In this document: piece after piece, positions 1 to 11,079 of the stretch
Layout: each line of letters begins with the position of its first letter
Numbering within the stretch: position 1 is the stretch's first letter
Assembly: GCA_034508935.3 (NCBI GenBank)
Contig: CM067452.1
Location: 44,401,562-44,465,561, forward strand
DNA from: Berghia stephanieae
Taxonomy: Eukaryota; Mollusca; Gastropoda; Nudibranchia; Aeolidiidae
Length of the DNA stretch: 64,000 bases
Reading direction: 5' to 3'
Notes under the pieces: generated by a model
What the model saw: the letters and a program-made list of their open reading frames with translations, nothing else
Database searches by the model: none
What the model was told of the DNA's origin: nothing
Program-made: the position numbers and the translations under genes

Positions 1-365
1 AGGACACTGTACTAATTGAAACTCATGACCATCACTATGAGGAGTGAAGTCCAGCCAAGATCAATAAAATCAGTTTGGGCCAACCGTGTGGTGCAAGTGC
101 AACCTAGCTACATGTAAGCAAGGAGTATGCCACTTATAATAGAGTGCCATGTGCAATGAAGTTGTTATAGTATAAAAATACTAACGCCTTCAAGTTTTCT
201 TCATTGAGGCTTTGTTTTGATTTTGATCGTCAAAAACAAATCTCAAAGATAGGAGTTTTACATCCTTGAGTTATCGAACTCGAAGCCCAGTCTCCAAGAG
301 TTGTGCGGTCAAAAAAAGCTCAGTATCCAGTTAGTTAAGGGAAAAGTCCACCAAAAAAAAAATAT
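1..365. other. Unassigned sequence
   Basis: AT-rich sequence with no reading frame, splice-flanked exon or repeat that I recognise. Confidence 0.5.
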
Positions 366-370
366 TCAGG

Positions 371-440
371 AAAATCGCGGAAAGTTGCGGGTAACAGCTA
401 AAATCGCGGAAAGTTGCGGGTAACATCTAAAATCGCGGCT
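371..440. repeat. Short 29-bp tandem repeat
   Basis: AAAATCGCGG recurs at 371, 400 and 429, each time followed by AAGTTGCGGG or a variant, so the period is 29 bp over about 2.4 copies. It abuts the broken end of the gypsy fossil. Its GCGG/TTGCGG wording resembles the hAT-like GCGGCAAATTTT debris found elsewhere in the window. Confidence 0.6.
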
Positions 441-479
441 GCCAATTGCCATTCGCGGCCGAGAAAAACGACAGGGACA

Positions 480-2871
480 GCTCAATCTATATCCCAAGAA
501 ATTGATTTTGGGTAACATAAACTGACATTTTTCTCTGTTGATCTTTAATCCTTTGTCTCTGACCAGCTTCAAAACTCTATTGAGTGTTTCAAGGTGCTCA
601 GAGTCATCTTTACCCGTAATGTATACATTGTCAAAATACACACACACATTTGGTATATCCTGAAAGAGGCTGTCCATAACAGCTTGAAAAATATCAGGAC
701 TAGATGATATACCAAAACACAATCTAAAGTATTGATAAAGACCCTTGTGCGTATTGCTGGGTGTATACGTTTTTGAATCAGGATGTAATGCCAATTGTGT
801 GTATGCATGGGAAAAATCCAGTTCAGTAAACTTTTCACCATTTCCTAATTTCATTGAGATATCCTCGACGTTTGGGATCGGGTAGCCATTCTGCTCAAGA
901 TGTTTATTAGCTGTGATTTTATAATCTCCACACAGTCTTACTGTGCCATCTCTTTTAACTACAGGGACTATCGGCATTGCCCAATCAGAACTCTCAACTT
1001 TTTCCTATCATGCCATTTGACTCCAATCTTTCAATTTCATTTTCTATTTTTGCCCTAAGCATGTATGGCGGAACCTGTGCCTTGCAATATTTAGGGTTGG
1101 TACCAGTCTTCATTGCCAATTTGACTGTTCTGTCATTCAATAAACCATTTTCCCTAAAGCGTGTATGTTATCATTCAACAATTTTTCTAACAAGGCATCA
1201 CTAGTATCACACTTCACTGAAAATATGGAATTCCAGTCCAGTTTGATTTATTGAAGCCAGTTTCCGCCAAGCAATGATGGTGCAACTCCTCGAACAACAA
1301 TCGGGAGTTTGAACTTCTGTCCATTGTAGTCAACTGGCACAACAGTCTCTCCTAACACTGGTACACTACCTCCTGTGTATGTCTTTAAACGCTTTGTTGA
1401 TGGTTGAAGAGTGATGTTTCCTGAACTACATGCGTCAAAATTGGCCTTGTTCATGACACTTAGTGTAGCGCCAGTGTCAAGCACGAATGTCACCCTGACG
1501 TCGTTTACGTTGACTGGAACCGAAACTGGTTTTGTGTTGACACTACGACAATTTGGTGACCCTGTCATCTCAAACAATTGAAATTCTGGGTCATTTGTGG
1601 TAGACATGGTGTGTGCGACAGATTCGGAATTTGTCAAGCTGCACATCCACGAAATGCTGACGATGACGCTGATGATGATGCTCATTGTGGCCTCCTGTCC
1701 GCTTAGGCAAAGGGGTTGGTTTGGACGATCTACACGCCTTTGCAATGTGGCCACCCTTGCTGCAGGTTGCTGATTTAAACTAGCATTGCTGTGGTGAATG
1801 TGGCCCAGACGATAACATTTGTTGGAGTTGTTAAATCTGTTGTTGGTGTTGTTTTTAGAATCGGAATGGTGATTCTTCACTGTACAATGATGCGTGACAT
1901 TTACTGCAGTAATCCAAGAATCGGCATTAGCAGCAAGAGTTGAGGCTGCCTCTGTGGTTTGGAGAACCGATGTAGCAATGGAAATTGTTCTGTCTAGGGT
2001 AAGCGTTTGCTCTAACAACAATTTGCGCTGAATTTCAATGTTGTTTATGCCTGTCATGAATTTTTCTACCAGCCTGTCACTAAGTGAGTCGCCGAATTCA
2101 CAATACTCTCTCAGATGCCTAAAATTTGCAACAAATTCTGAAATCGTCTCATTTGGTTGTCTATTTCTGGCTTCGAATTTGGCTCTCTGTAGAAACTTGG
2201 GCGGTGGTGGTGCATGGTGATTTCTTAGTAGATAGCAAAGTTTGTCGAAAGATTTCGTAGCCGGTTTGCCTGAGGAGGCCAGATCTTTAAGCAGTCTAAA
2301 TTGCTGTGCTCCTATCACTGTTATTAACACTGCCCTCTTTTTAGATTCATCAGTCACATCATTGGCTTCTAGGTAGAAATGTAGTCTTTCAAGGTAATCG
2401 TTTATCGTCCCTTGACTCGAATCGAACTCTTTTATTTGGCCAATTAGTGCCATTTTACCATAAATACTTAGCTTGATGGAAGATTTTTGATGCTCATAAT
2501 AATGATGCAATCATTTATTATAGCTGACGGTTCGCCTCGTCGCCAAAAATGTCAAGGATTACCAAGGAAGAACGAACAGCTTAAAATCGACCGGCTCTTG
2601 ATTTGTTTATTGAAGAGAGAAGAAGTACAATGGCAAGGGCACTAACCACAATAATATTTTATAAAAACAAAGACAATGCAAATAATGGATTATATCCCTT
2701 GAATCATAATATTAATATACCAAGATATTACAATTATTATCATGGTGTATTATTATTATTATTGAGTTATTGCTCCTTGCAATTGTATCGCCAAAATCGT
2801 ATTTCCCTGAATAATACACTGAATTACATTTACAATTGAATATATTTAAGAATACATTATATTCGTTACAT
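480..2871 (-). mobile_element. Broken Ty3/gypsy-type LTR retrotransposon (fossil)
   Basis: This fossil reads on the minus strand. A gag-like region lies at about 1620-2510, with an N-terminal retrotransposon-gag pattern containing FxARxRxPxETISEFxxxFR. An aspartic protease with a DTGA-type motif lies at about 1248-1510, and a reverse transcriptase fingers/palm region at about 490-977. A candidate primer-binding site beginning TGGCGACGAG sits at about 2534-2546, directly before gag. Beyond it a probable 5' LTR starts at 2550 (TGTC on the plus strand) and may run to about 2871; the outer edge is uncertain. The rest of pol, RNase H, integrase and the 3' LTR are absent from the window. It is broken, with several breaks. 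I rely on memory of the Ty3/gypsy gag-protease-RT order for the family call. Confidence 0.8.
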
Positions 2872-2925
2872 AATGTATATTCTGTTTATGTATATTTCTA
2901 TACTCCCATGTTAAATATTCCTAAG

Positions 2926-2958
<33 letters not shown>

Positions 2959-3075
2959 GATTAATAGAGCTTGCAATATGGACTGGCCACCAATGAGTGT
3001 CTTCCCTGTCAGTCTTTGTATGCACTGCCTTTGGTGATAACAATAATTATTTATTATTATTTTATTATATTATTA

Positions 3076-3114
<39 letters not shown>

Positions 3115-4030
3115 CATTTTCAGGCCTGTAAATGCCCATTTTTTCAAAAAATCTGAAAATTTTTGATCATTATTTTCATAACAATTAGTAATTAATACAC
3201 ACTACTAATTTATAGATATGATGTTTAATTGCTTTAAAAAAGGACTCAAAATATTGTCCATCACAACAATGTTAAAACTAGGCCCATAATGCGTTTGGAT
3301 GTCAGACCTGCATATATGTACACATCACTTGAAGATAATAAAAATGAATGGATGCTTCTATTGCCTTGATATCCTAAAACTAGGATTGATGTTGTTTGAT
3401 GCCTACATCTAAGGCATTTTAAATATTTTTCTATTAATATTATCTTGATAGGTAATCCATGACTGACGAAAACAATTTCAACTTACTTTATGGTCTATCT
3501 CGTACAGAAAAATCATAACGATAACACCGTCCAAAAAAAATAAAGGGAAATGGCTTCGTAATTTGAGTAAATGCAGTTTTTTAGACTTCTGGGTTGAAAT
3601 TTGGTCTTTGCTACAAATAACAAATATAGATATTGAGTAATTAGTGGATTTCAGATCTGACACCTGTGACCTGGGATGATGAGATTAGTTTTACGATGGA
3701 TGGCGCGATCATCATTGGTAAAACCCATTAGCAGAAATGACTCATTTTTGGATTTTCCCAATAGTCGAACTAACATGATGGTGGCAGAGAATGTGGATTA
3801 TGATCTATTATCAGCCTTTGGAGTGTCCATGAAAGATAATAATAATAATAAAGGGTCTCAATGAGTCTTAATGTTGTTAGTTGGAAGACTTGACAAATGA
3901 AAATTGTTTTCTGAAATCAGCCTATGGGCTGACAATTTACAGGCCTGTATTATTATTATTATTGTTATTGCCATTATTATTATTATTATCAATCATTATA
4001 ATCATCATCATTATTATTATTGTTAATATT
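2872..4030. other. Unassigned AT-rich stretch with microsatellites
   Basis: The stretch contains a (TA)n tract at about 2935-2957, a (TTA)n tract at about 3042-3113 and shorter ATT-rich tracts at about 3950-4020. A 62-codon plus-strand frame at 3676-3864 and a 61-codon minus-strand frame at 3478-3663 have no recognisable family or convincing splice context. Confidence 0.5.
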
Positions 4031-4270
4031 GCCATCAATAGGCTTTTAACGAAATCGGGTCGAACGCCGAACCCGAACGCCGAACCCGAACGGATATAGC
4101 CTTCTCACGTGACCATGAACGAGATCTGGATAGTGAAGACTCTCAAGCGGTATGCAGCATCGGATCTAAGGTCACGTGATAGAGGATAGCTTGGGTTGCT
4201 GTTGGCTTGTGTTAGGGGAGGAGCAAGGTCAGTGTCATTCAATAGTATATAATTGTGCATGTGGCGCTCT
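4030..4270. other. Unassigned segment with two TCACGTGA-type E-boxes
   Basis: CACGTG cores occur in a TCACGTGA context at about 4096-4103 and in GTCACGTGAT at about 4172-4181, roughly 75 bp apart. A short tandem of GAACCCGAACGCC-type words lies at about 4057-4090. I see no transcription start evidence, so a regulatory role is only a possibility. Confidence 0.25.
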
Positions 4271-4536
4271 ATACAGAGAGAAAATTATAAATTGATTACG
4301 GGGGAAGGTGGGGGGAGGGAGGGGGGGGGGGTGGGTTGACCCACAAACGATCGAGGTGTTGGGCTTCGGGTAGACCATGATACGAAATCAAAGAGAAAAG
4401 GCCGCTGGTACTTGGATGGTGGAAATGGTTGGGGGGGGGGGGGGTAGTGACAATCAGCATGGGATGTATATATTAACATTAATAATATAGGCAATAGATG
4501 ACCAGGGATGTGTATTGTTTGTGTATTGTTTGTATA

Positions 4537-4538
<2 letters not shown>

Positions 4539-4573
<35 letters not shown>

Positions 4574-4593
4574 CGCGCGCGGTGTGTGTGTGT
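4539..4593. repeat. (TG)n microsatellite
   Basis: A GT/TG dinucleotide tract is interrupted by a GC-rich palindromic GCGCGCCGCGCGC word at about 4568-4580. Poly-G runs lie nearby at about 4319-4331 and 4432-4444. Confidence 0.9.
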
Positions 4594-4742
4594 GAAAGGG
4601 ATTACACAAAAACACCTTTCTCTGTAGCTTCCAAATGATTACGTATACGATAAATTTGAAACCCACATTGTTTGAATCAGCTCACTAATTAATTCCTGAG
4701 CCTTGAGATGGTGACGCAACTATTACATACAAGACCTTGCAG

Positions 4743-4942
4743 TCGAGACGGCAGGGCTTTTGGGTTACACAACCACTATTTACCCATCGGTCAGCGGTAC
4801 TCTTTGATGTATACAACACTCACCGCCTTTACGCAAAGCCGCCTGCCCATAAATCAAGAGATGGTCTCCTAACTGTTCACAAGCGAACTGTCAAACGAGC
4901 AATCGATGATTGGATAAGAATCTCAAGATCTCATATAATAAG
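4743..4942 (+). CDS. Possible internal exon, unknown protein
   Basis: A 200-bp open stretch is bounded by a good acceptor (ACAAGACCTTGCAG before 4743) and a good donor (AAG/GTAAGT after 4942). The open frame encodes about 66 residues, rich in basic and aromatic residues, starting SRRQGFWVTQPLF and containing VKRAIDDWIR. I do not recognise a family, and no partner exon was found on either side. It could be a chance open frame between splice-like signals in repeat-rich DNA. Confidence 0.25.
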
Positions 4943-5401
4943 GTAAGTTTTGGAGAGGTGATATCCCCCCACCCGTCATCGGACAGAACTTTCATTGCGT
5001 TATATCATATGAGCTCCGCCTCCTCTTTCTATTCGGGAGTGACGAGATTAGACGAGAGGACGCGAGAAAAAAAATGGTCACGTGTTGGGCAAGTCGTTCG
5101 TTAGGCGAGCTTCGGTGTCTAACTATAACTCCGTAATGTCAATTTTATTATTAGATAAAGACAATGTATATTTCTATCTATGTTTTGAGACTTCCCTATT
5201 TGCTCTTGTTATTGATTACATCACCTTGCAGAAAGAAACACTGAAGAATGGTTCCTTGTCCTTGGAAAGCTGTAACAATCTTTTCACTGAAAGCTAACTT
5301 AGGGTTCCGATTCAATGTGGATTCTATGATAGGAATGAAACGAGTGAGGTGGGAAAGGATTGCAGTAAATAGATGAATCAATAGAAAACGGTATCAAGAA
5401 A

Positions 5402-5592
5402 ATACTAATGAAAGAGTGAAAATGGAGAGGCTTCAGATGGGAACAATACAGACAATGGACGTTTTGGGTACGTCATTTGTCAGTACAACAATAAACAAAT
5501 TAATGTGGAAGACAAATAAGATCAAATGCAATATAACTTGTATCATTGTTCCTATCTGAAGCCTCTTCATATTCACTCTTTCGTTAGATAAA
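5402..5592. repeat. Short inverted repeat (hairpin, ~45-bp arms)
   Basis: The left arm at about 5402-5446 and the right arm at about 5542-5592 are reverse complements with a few mismatches. Both carry GAGGCTTCAGATxGGAACAAT. They are separated by about 95 bp, as in a small fold-back element. Confidence 0.7.
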
Positions 5593-5689
5593 TCATTGTA
5601 GTTTTGAGAAATAGAAATGATTAAAAAAGACATAACAATTGTCACAACAGTTGAGATAAATATCACACTATGATATAAGTGTTAAGAAC

Positions 5690-6160
5690 GCTTCTGTGGG
5701 TAAAACAGCTTGATGAAAACACTAAATAGTCATAGTCATACCCTTGGATGTTTATATGACTTGTTTCTAGTAGTACATCTCTGTTTTCAAAGTGGAAATC
5801 TGAGATATTATAGTGGTAGAATAATCCCATCTAACCTTAAACAAATTGGTGAACAATCTTTTGAATGTTTGGTAACCCCCCCCCCCCCCCCCCCCCCCCC
5901 GCCCGATTTGAAGAATGTCTGAGTCATTGTCATCCTTCAAATCTAAACTGGAAAGTCACTTTTTTATCTCAATGATTTTTATTTTGTAAATGAGTTTCTT
6001 GCCTATCTATCATATGTGTGAAATGTGTTGTCTATTCACTAAATAAATAATTGAAATTGCTATTTATCAGTGTATTCATTTATTTACTTTATGTATGTGA
6101 AGAGCCTGTAGTAATGGCGTAAGGCACACTATACAAATGTCATCTAACTATTATCATTAA
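5690..6160 (+). mobile_element. Probable LINE 3' end fragment
   Basis: The frame around 5928-5985 reads SLSSFKSKLESHFF and then stops. This matches the extreme C-terminus typical of CR1/L2-type LINE ORF2 proteins (SSFKSKLKTHLF). A 3' untranslated stretch follows, with an AATGGCGTAAGGCACACTAT-like end near 6113-6133. A poly-C run at about 5876-5900 interrupts it. Most of the LINE is missing. Confidence 0.45.
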
Positions 6161-6333
6161 ATTGGTGAGTGTTGAGGTATTTCTTGAAACTGTAGATTTT
6201 AGTAGTATTACCTTTAGTCATTCTACGTGTAGCATCTTAGGGCACTTTGTCGATTCTGCATGTTTTATAAGTTATGACAATACATTACAAAGTATTGGTG
6301 AAAGATGAACATGATCTGAAAGCCGTGCATGAC

Positions 6334-6336
<3 letters not shown>

Positions 6337-6403
<67 letters not shown>
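6337..6403. repeat. (GA)n microsatellite
   Basis: Near-perfect GA dinucleotides with one GGGG interruption. The open frames of Ser/Leu repeats across it are artefacts. Confidence 0.95.
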
Positions 6404-6405
<2 letters not shown>

Positions 6406-6581
6406 AAGCAGTAAGCTACTGAGATTAAATATCTGATGACTGGACACATGGAAGCCATTTTTAACAAAGACTGATTACCCGTGGGAAATCTCAAAGTTAG
6501 AGATGACTATAAGAGCAACTTTATTTTTCTTTCCATCCTACTTAGAGATACATACTTAGAGATCATTTCCGGCACAGGTTC

Positions 6582-7181
6582 TCAATGTTCCTCTTCGCTG
6601 GACTCAGGTGTCATCTTTGTTACTTCCTGTTGCAGATTACCGTGAAGACAGAATGTGATGCTAGCCTTGTAATCATAGAAGATTTCTTGGTTTTTCCAAT
6701 AGCTATCCAGTCTGTTCTTGAATGAGTTAAGTGAATTAGCACTGACAACTTTCTCTGGTAAACTGTTCCACACTTGAACTACTCTAACACCGAAACTATG
6801 CTTGCGCACATCTAGTCTGGCCATTTGTGTGAAAAGTTTCTTAGAGTTGCCCCTTGTTCCTGTCCTCAGGGAGTGCTCGGGCCAGAGTTTAAGTATATTA
6901 CCAGCTTTTTGGTCATATTTTCCATTTAACATTTTGTACACTTCAATCATATCACCTCTTATTCTTCTATAACTTAGTGTTGGTAGTTTCAGTTTTCTCA
7001 GTCTCTCTACGTATGTCATCCCTTTCATACTCAGGAGCTGCTTGGTAGCTCTTCTTTGAACGCCTTCTATGAGCTCAATGTGTTTACTTTTGAATGGTGC
7101 CCAGACTGAGCTGGCATATTCCAAGTGTGATTCCTGATTCAGTCCACTTGCTTTGTCAGACATTGACATGCTATAATGCAC
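6582..7181 (-). mobile_element. 5'-truncated CR1-like LINE, ORF2 C-terminus
   Basis: A 199-codon minus-strand frame matches the post-RT C-terminal region of CR1/jockey-type LINE ORF2 proteins. It has LEYASSVWAPF, then VQRRATKQLL, then RRIRGDMIEVYKMLNGKYD, then VWNSLPEKVVSANSLNSFKNRLD. The catalytic YxDD region and the endonuclease are not present. The frame fades at a poly-C tract (about 7194-7208), as expected for a 5'-truncated insert. The C-terminal part is intact over its length. Not a host gene. Confidence 0.85.
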
Positions 7182-7870
7182 AAATTCTCAGCTCCCCCCC
7201 CCCCCCCCACCCCCCATGACTTTTCCTCCATTGTTACCTTCTATTGATTATATTAAACATTGTGTGATCCTGAACTCACTGACTACCGATCCAGCACATC
7301 TTGCAGGAACAGCATTTTAGCTTGCTTGTATCGATCCCACATCCCTGCTGGATGCCAAATTTGCTATTTTTAAAATATCAATTGTTATTCACGCTACTTG
7401 TGCCAGATTCATCGCATATGTTTGCAAATGAACTTGTTTTGTTTCATGCCGAGTTTGGTTGAATTTCAATGGTAAGTTTTTTGTGTAGTTGGCTAGTAAG
7501 GAAAGTCGACTCCAGCTGACAAGTTGACATAAACGAAGGCGTCAAACATAAAATGAATCAGATTCAGATCAAATATTTTCTACATTTTGGACGAATCTAG
7601 GTCTGACATACAGATACAAATTCAGAATCTATGAATACTTAACAGAAATGGAACACATAAAGGTTTTTTTGTTTTTTTTTATAAACCTCAAATATTATAT
7701 CATCTTAGGCATCTATTCAGTAATTTATTTGAAATATATCAATATTGTTAATTTCAAATATTCAAACATAATGAAACTTTTCATTATAGATCATTTCTAT
7801 CAACTTCAATCAATAAAACTTGAATGGTATGTATAGATGTTCAAATATTTTGTGTCACAATTGAATAACA
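7182..7870. other. Unassigned AT-rich stretch
   Basis: No coding region recognised. On the minus strand at about 7265-7291 it holds CGGTAGTCAGTGAGTTCAG, which is nearly the core of the 50/51-bp minisatellite at 10.4-10.76 kb. Confidence 0.4.
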
Positions 7871-7872
7871 GT

Positions 7873-8500
7873 CCAAACAGAGTTATCCCGTTATCAGCCC
7901 GTCGCGGTCCACGTCCGTTTTATTTTCACGGGTCTGAACTTAAGTACTATGTTTCCCATACACCTGTTTGAGTGGCGAGTTTTCACCCAGCGTCGACCCG
8001 TGCTGAAACTGAAACCGTAACATGTCCGTGGATTGTCAGTGACTCACCCATGGTGTTTCCGTGCTACACCCGTCGTTTTGCTGGAGTTTTCATCCAGCGC
8101 CGACCCGTGCTGTAACCGTAACACGTCCGTGGATTGTCAGTGACTCACCCATGGTGTTTCCGTGCTACACCCGTCGTTTTGCTGGAGTTTTCATCCAGCG
8201 CCGACCTGTGTTGTAACCGTACACGTCCGTGGATTGTCAGTGACTCACCCATGGTGTTTCCGTGCTACACCCGTCGTTTTGCTGGAGTTTTCATCCAGCG
8301 CAGACCCGTGCTGAAACCGTAACCCGTCCGTGGATTGTCAGTGACTCACCCATGGTGTTTCCGTGCTACACCCGTCGTTTTGCTGGAGTTTTCATCCAGC
8401 GCCGACCCATGCTGAAACCGTAACACATCCAGGGCTTGTCAGTGACTCACCCGTGGTGTTTCCGTGCTACACCCGTCGTTTTGCTGGAGTTTTCATTTTA
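7873..8500. repeat. 101-bp tandem repeat behind a Harbinger-like end
   Basis: The segment opens with CAAACAGAGTTATCCCGTTA (7873), whose first ~40 bp match, at roughly 80%, the reverse complement of the Harbinger-like end at 10.32 kb. About five tandem units follow; the word GATTGTCAGTGACTCACCC starts at 8031, 8132, 8232 and 8333, with a diverged copy at about 8434 (period 100-101). It looks like a non-autonomous element with an internal minisatellite. A matching far end was not found. Confidence 0.65.
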
Positions 8501-8689
8501 CTGTTCCACTAAAAGTTATCCAGCATGAACCCATTTTTTTTCTCATTTTTCTCTCTTGATCCATCATGGAAACCGGTTTTGATAGAGGCTGTTACTGTTA
8601 GAAAACGCCAGGTTCTGTATATAAAACTGATGATGGATATTCAAACAGAGTGTTACTTTTAAAAAAATAAATAAAAACTAGAGCTTTAA

Positions 8690-9567
8690 TATATCCACTA
8701 AATGTGCTCAAAGTGCTTTCCAAAGTGTCTCTAACCAACAACACCACGTAACATGTAGAATGGGACATACAAGATATGAAGTGAGTAGAAAAGTGCCAGA
8801 AGACAATAGAGAATAAAAATTTTTTTCGCGGCGGTGGTGGGGTTTGAACTGCGACTTTATTGGTACGACAACTCCGCCTGGCAGGTGAGAGCGTGGCTCT
8901 ACCGTGTGAGCTATCCACGAACACAAAAATATTCGTTTCAAACCAAAGTCATTTCTAGATCCCTCTCTCACCCACTTCTTGAGATCGCCGATTCGTTCGC
9001 CACCATCGCGAAGTAATTTTGACCAGCAGTTAAGCTTAATAGCCAATATTCTCATCACAAACATATAACATAGAAACGATTGAGACATTGAGTATGCTCC
9101 GGTGTATGGGGTGAATTTTTAATTCAGAAAAGTGAGTGGAGCAGGCACTTATGTTGGTAACAACAAGATATGAAGTGAGTAGAAAAGTGCCAGAAGACAA
9201 TAGAGAATAAAAATTTTTTTCGCGGCGGTGGTGGGGTTTGAACCTGCGACTTTATTGGTACGACAACTCCGCCTGGCAGGTGAGAGCGTGGCTCTACCGT
9301 GTGAGCTATCCACGAACACAAAATATTCGTTTCAAACCCAAAGTATAATGCATGTTAGGCGATATATTACTTCTTTTTTTTTTTGACATAAACAACGCTG
9401 TTGACAGCCAGGTACTCATCTTACACTGAGTCCTGTGAGAGAATGTTAGTAAAAGAATGTTAGTAAAAGTCTTTTCCAATGACTCAACTATGCGCTGAAT
9501 GAGGCTCGAACCAAGACCTTCATATCCGAAAGCGAGTGTCATACCACAAGACCACATAGCGGCACAG
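8690..9567 (-). mobile_element. SINE-2 copy split by a SINE-1 dimer
   Basis: The 3' part of SINE-2 (about 8690-8769, with CCACTAAATGTGCTCAAAG) and its 5' tRNA-like part (about 9345-9567, with a CATACCACAAGACCACAT D-arm complement) are separated by a SINE-1 dimer. Joining the outer parts restores the order seen in intact SINE-2 copies at 43.6 and 60.5 kb, so SINE-1 went in later. Confidence 0.8.
8770..9344 (-). mobile_element. SINE-1 tandem dimer (one full, one partial unit)
   Basis: CAAGATATGAAGTG starts units at 8770 and 9164 (period 394). Each has a tRNA-like segment on the minus strand (8825-8921 and 9219-9316) with an A-box-like TAGCTCACACGGTAGAGC and the B-box GGTTCAAACCC or a close variant. 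The second unit stops at about 9344. Same family as the seven-unit array at 34.95-37.7 kb. Confidence 0.85.
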
Positions 9568-9794
9568 ACTCGTAGTCATGTGAGAGACAACTCAAATTAG
9601 TACCACCAGTATACAAGTGTACAGAATCAACAGCCACTCTAAAAAGGCCTCCATCAGTAGAAGCAGCACCGGCAGTAGGCCTACTCCTACCAGTAGTTAT
9701 TTCTTAATCACTAAATCGATCGATTAAATTTCATTTCCGGTAGATTAAAATTTTGTTAACATCTGAGAGTGCATAAACTTCTTTGCATTCTACG

Positions 9795-9815
9795 TGATGG
9801 TGGTGATGATAATGG

Positions 9816-9879
<64 letters not shown>

Positions 9880-9888
9880 AATGATGAT
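9795..9888. repeat. (GAT)n microsatellite
   Basis: About 30 near-perfect GAT triplets. The poly-Asp and poly-Ser frames here are artefacts. Confidence 0.95.
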
Positions 9889-10021
9889 GGTTTTGCTTCC
9901 TTCAAGGTTTTCACAAGCCGCTGTTTCGCAGGAATAGGTTTTCGAAAATTTGAAATGTATGGTTCAATGATGTCAAGCAACAAGTAAAAAGTGCTTGGTT
10001 TGATCCGAAAGTATTTTAATT

Positions 10022-10330
10022 TTAAGCACTGTTCTCATCATTCAGCACTTCATCTACAAGCTGGTAGAACTCCCTGTAGGTTTCTCTCTTCTGGTGGATA
10101 CTATGAACCCTGCGATAACGACGTTTCTGATTTAAACAGTACAAAATAGTCAAGATCTCAGCATCCATGTTTCCTCAAATCATGCACTGGAACGGGCATG
10201 GAATGGGTGAAAGAACGTCGCTAGTCCAGCTACAGTCCGTTTTTACTAAAGACAGGCAATGGGTTAGCCACGGGTTGAGCACGGAACAGCGACGTGCTGA
10301 CAACCGGCTAACTCTGTTTGAACCTAAGTC
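10022..10330 (-). mobile_element. PIF/Harbinger-like transposon end with transposase N-terminus
   Basis: From 10320 downward on the minus strand the sequence starts CAAACAGAGTTAGCCGGTT, related to the end at 7873. At 10168 an ATG opens a 48-codon frame to 10022 that reads RRYRRVHSIHQKRETYREFY. This fits the N-terminus of PIF/Harbinger transposases (RRxxxxPxxxxRxxxGxFxxLxxEL). The DDE domain is absent, so this is a 5' fragment or an internally deleted copy. The family call rests on this motif and on remembered family patterns. Confidence 0.5.
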
Positions 10331-10401
10331 TGACAGTTTCTGTGATTTTTTAAAAGATGAGAAAAAAAAAACAAGCGCAGTATTCAATGCGTATAATTTT
10401 T

Positions 10402-10760
10402 CCAAAGACCGGTAGCCAGTGAGTTCAGTTACCTCACAGATATGTATTTGTCCAAAGACCCAGTAGCCAGTGAGTTCAGTTACCTCACAGATATGTATGT
10501 GTCCAAAGACCGGTAGCCAGTGAGTTCAGTTACCTCACAGATATGTATTTGTCCAAAGACCCGGTAGCCAGTGAGTTCAGTTACCTCACAGATATGTATT
10601 TGTCCAAAGACCCGGTAGCCAGTGAGTTCAGTTACCTCACAGATATGTATTTGTCCAAAGACCCGGTAGCCAGTGAGTTCAGTTACCTCACAGATATGTA
10701 TTTGTCCAAAGACCCGGTAGCCAGTGAGTTCAGTTACCTCACAGATATGTATATCATAAC
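10402..10760. repeat. 50/51-bp minisatellite, 7 units
   Basis: CCAAAGAC starts at 10402, 10452, 10503, 10553, 10604, 10655 and 10706. The last four units are nearly identical. Units of 51 bp keep both strands open in one frame, which explains the 73- and 100-codon repeat frames here. Confidence 0.95.
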
Positions 10761-11079
10761 ATAATGCCATGTGGAGAACCAATCATCAGTACTGAGTGAT
10801 CCTGGTCTCCACAGTCTGAGACAATTTATTTATTCACTATTTAAGAATCTTCTAGAACTTCAAACGATGAAATGTGTATACACATGTACAACTGGGGGTT
10901 GGTATCAAGATACCAAAAGTGCAGGCTCAATGCAGATCAATGACAAATTCCTGCAAGTTCTAACTCGGTCAAAATTCAGATGGTGGTATTTATTTATTCA
11001 AACTTCTTTTTATATCCAAATTAAATTTTAAAAATAATGGTCTCACTTTTTAAATTATATCATGGCTATATTTCTTTAC
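10761..11079. other. Intron sequence of gene 1, nothing recognised
   Basis: Lies just downstream (minus strand) of the Ig2b exon of gene 1. No further Ig exon is visible between here and position 1. Confidence 0.5.

Noticed and set aside
3478-3663. A host exon of gene 1 downstream of Ig2 (acceptor TTTGTTATTTGTAG, donor GTAAGT)
   Set aside because: The translated product has no Ig features (no Cys/Trp pattern) and does not continue the Ig3 region.
9756-9987. Poly-Ser and poly-Asp proteins
   Set aside because: A (GAT)n microsatellite read on both strands.
10480-10782. Repeat-protein frames of 17-residue units on both strands
   Set aside because: The 51-bp minisatellite unit is a multiple of three; there is no start, signal or composition support.
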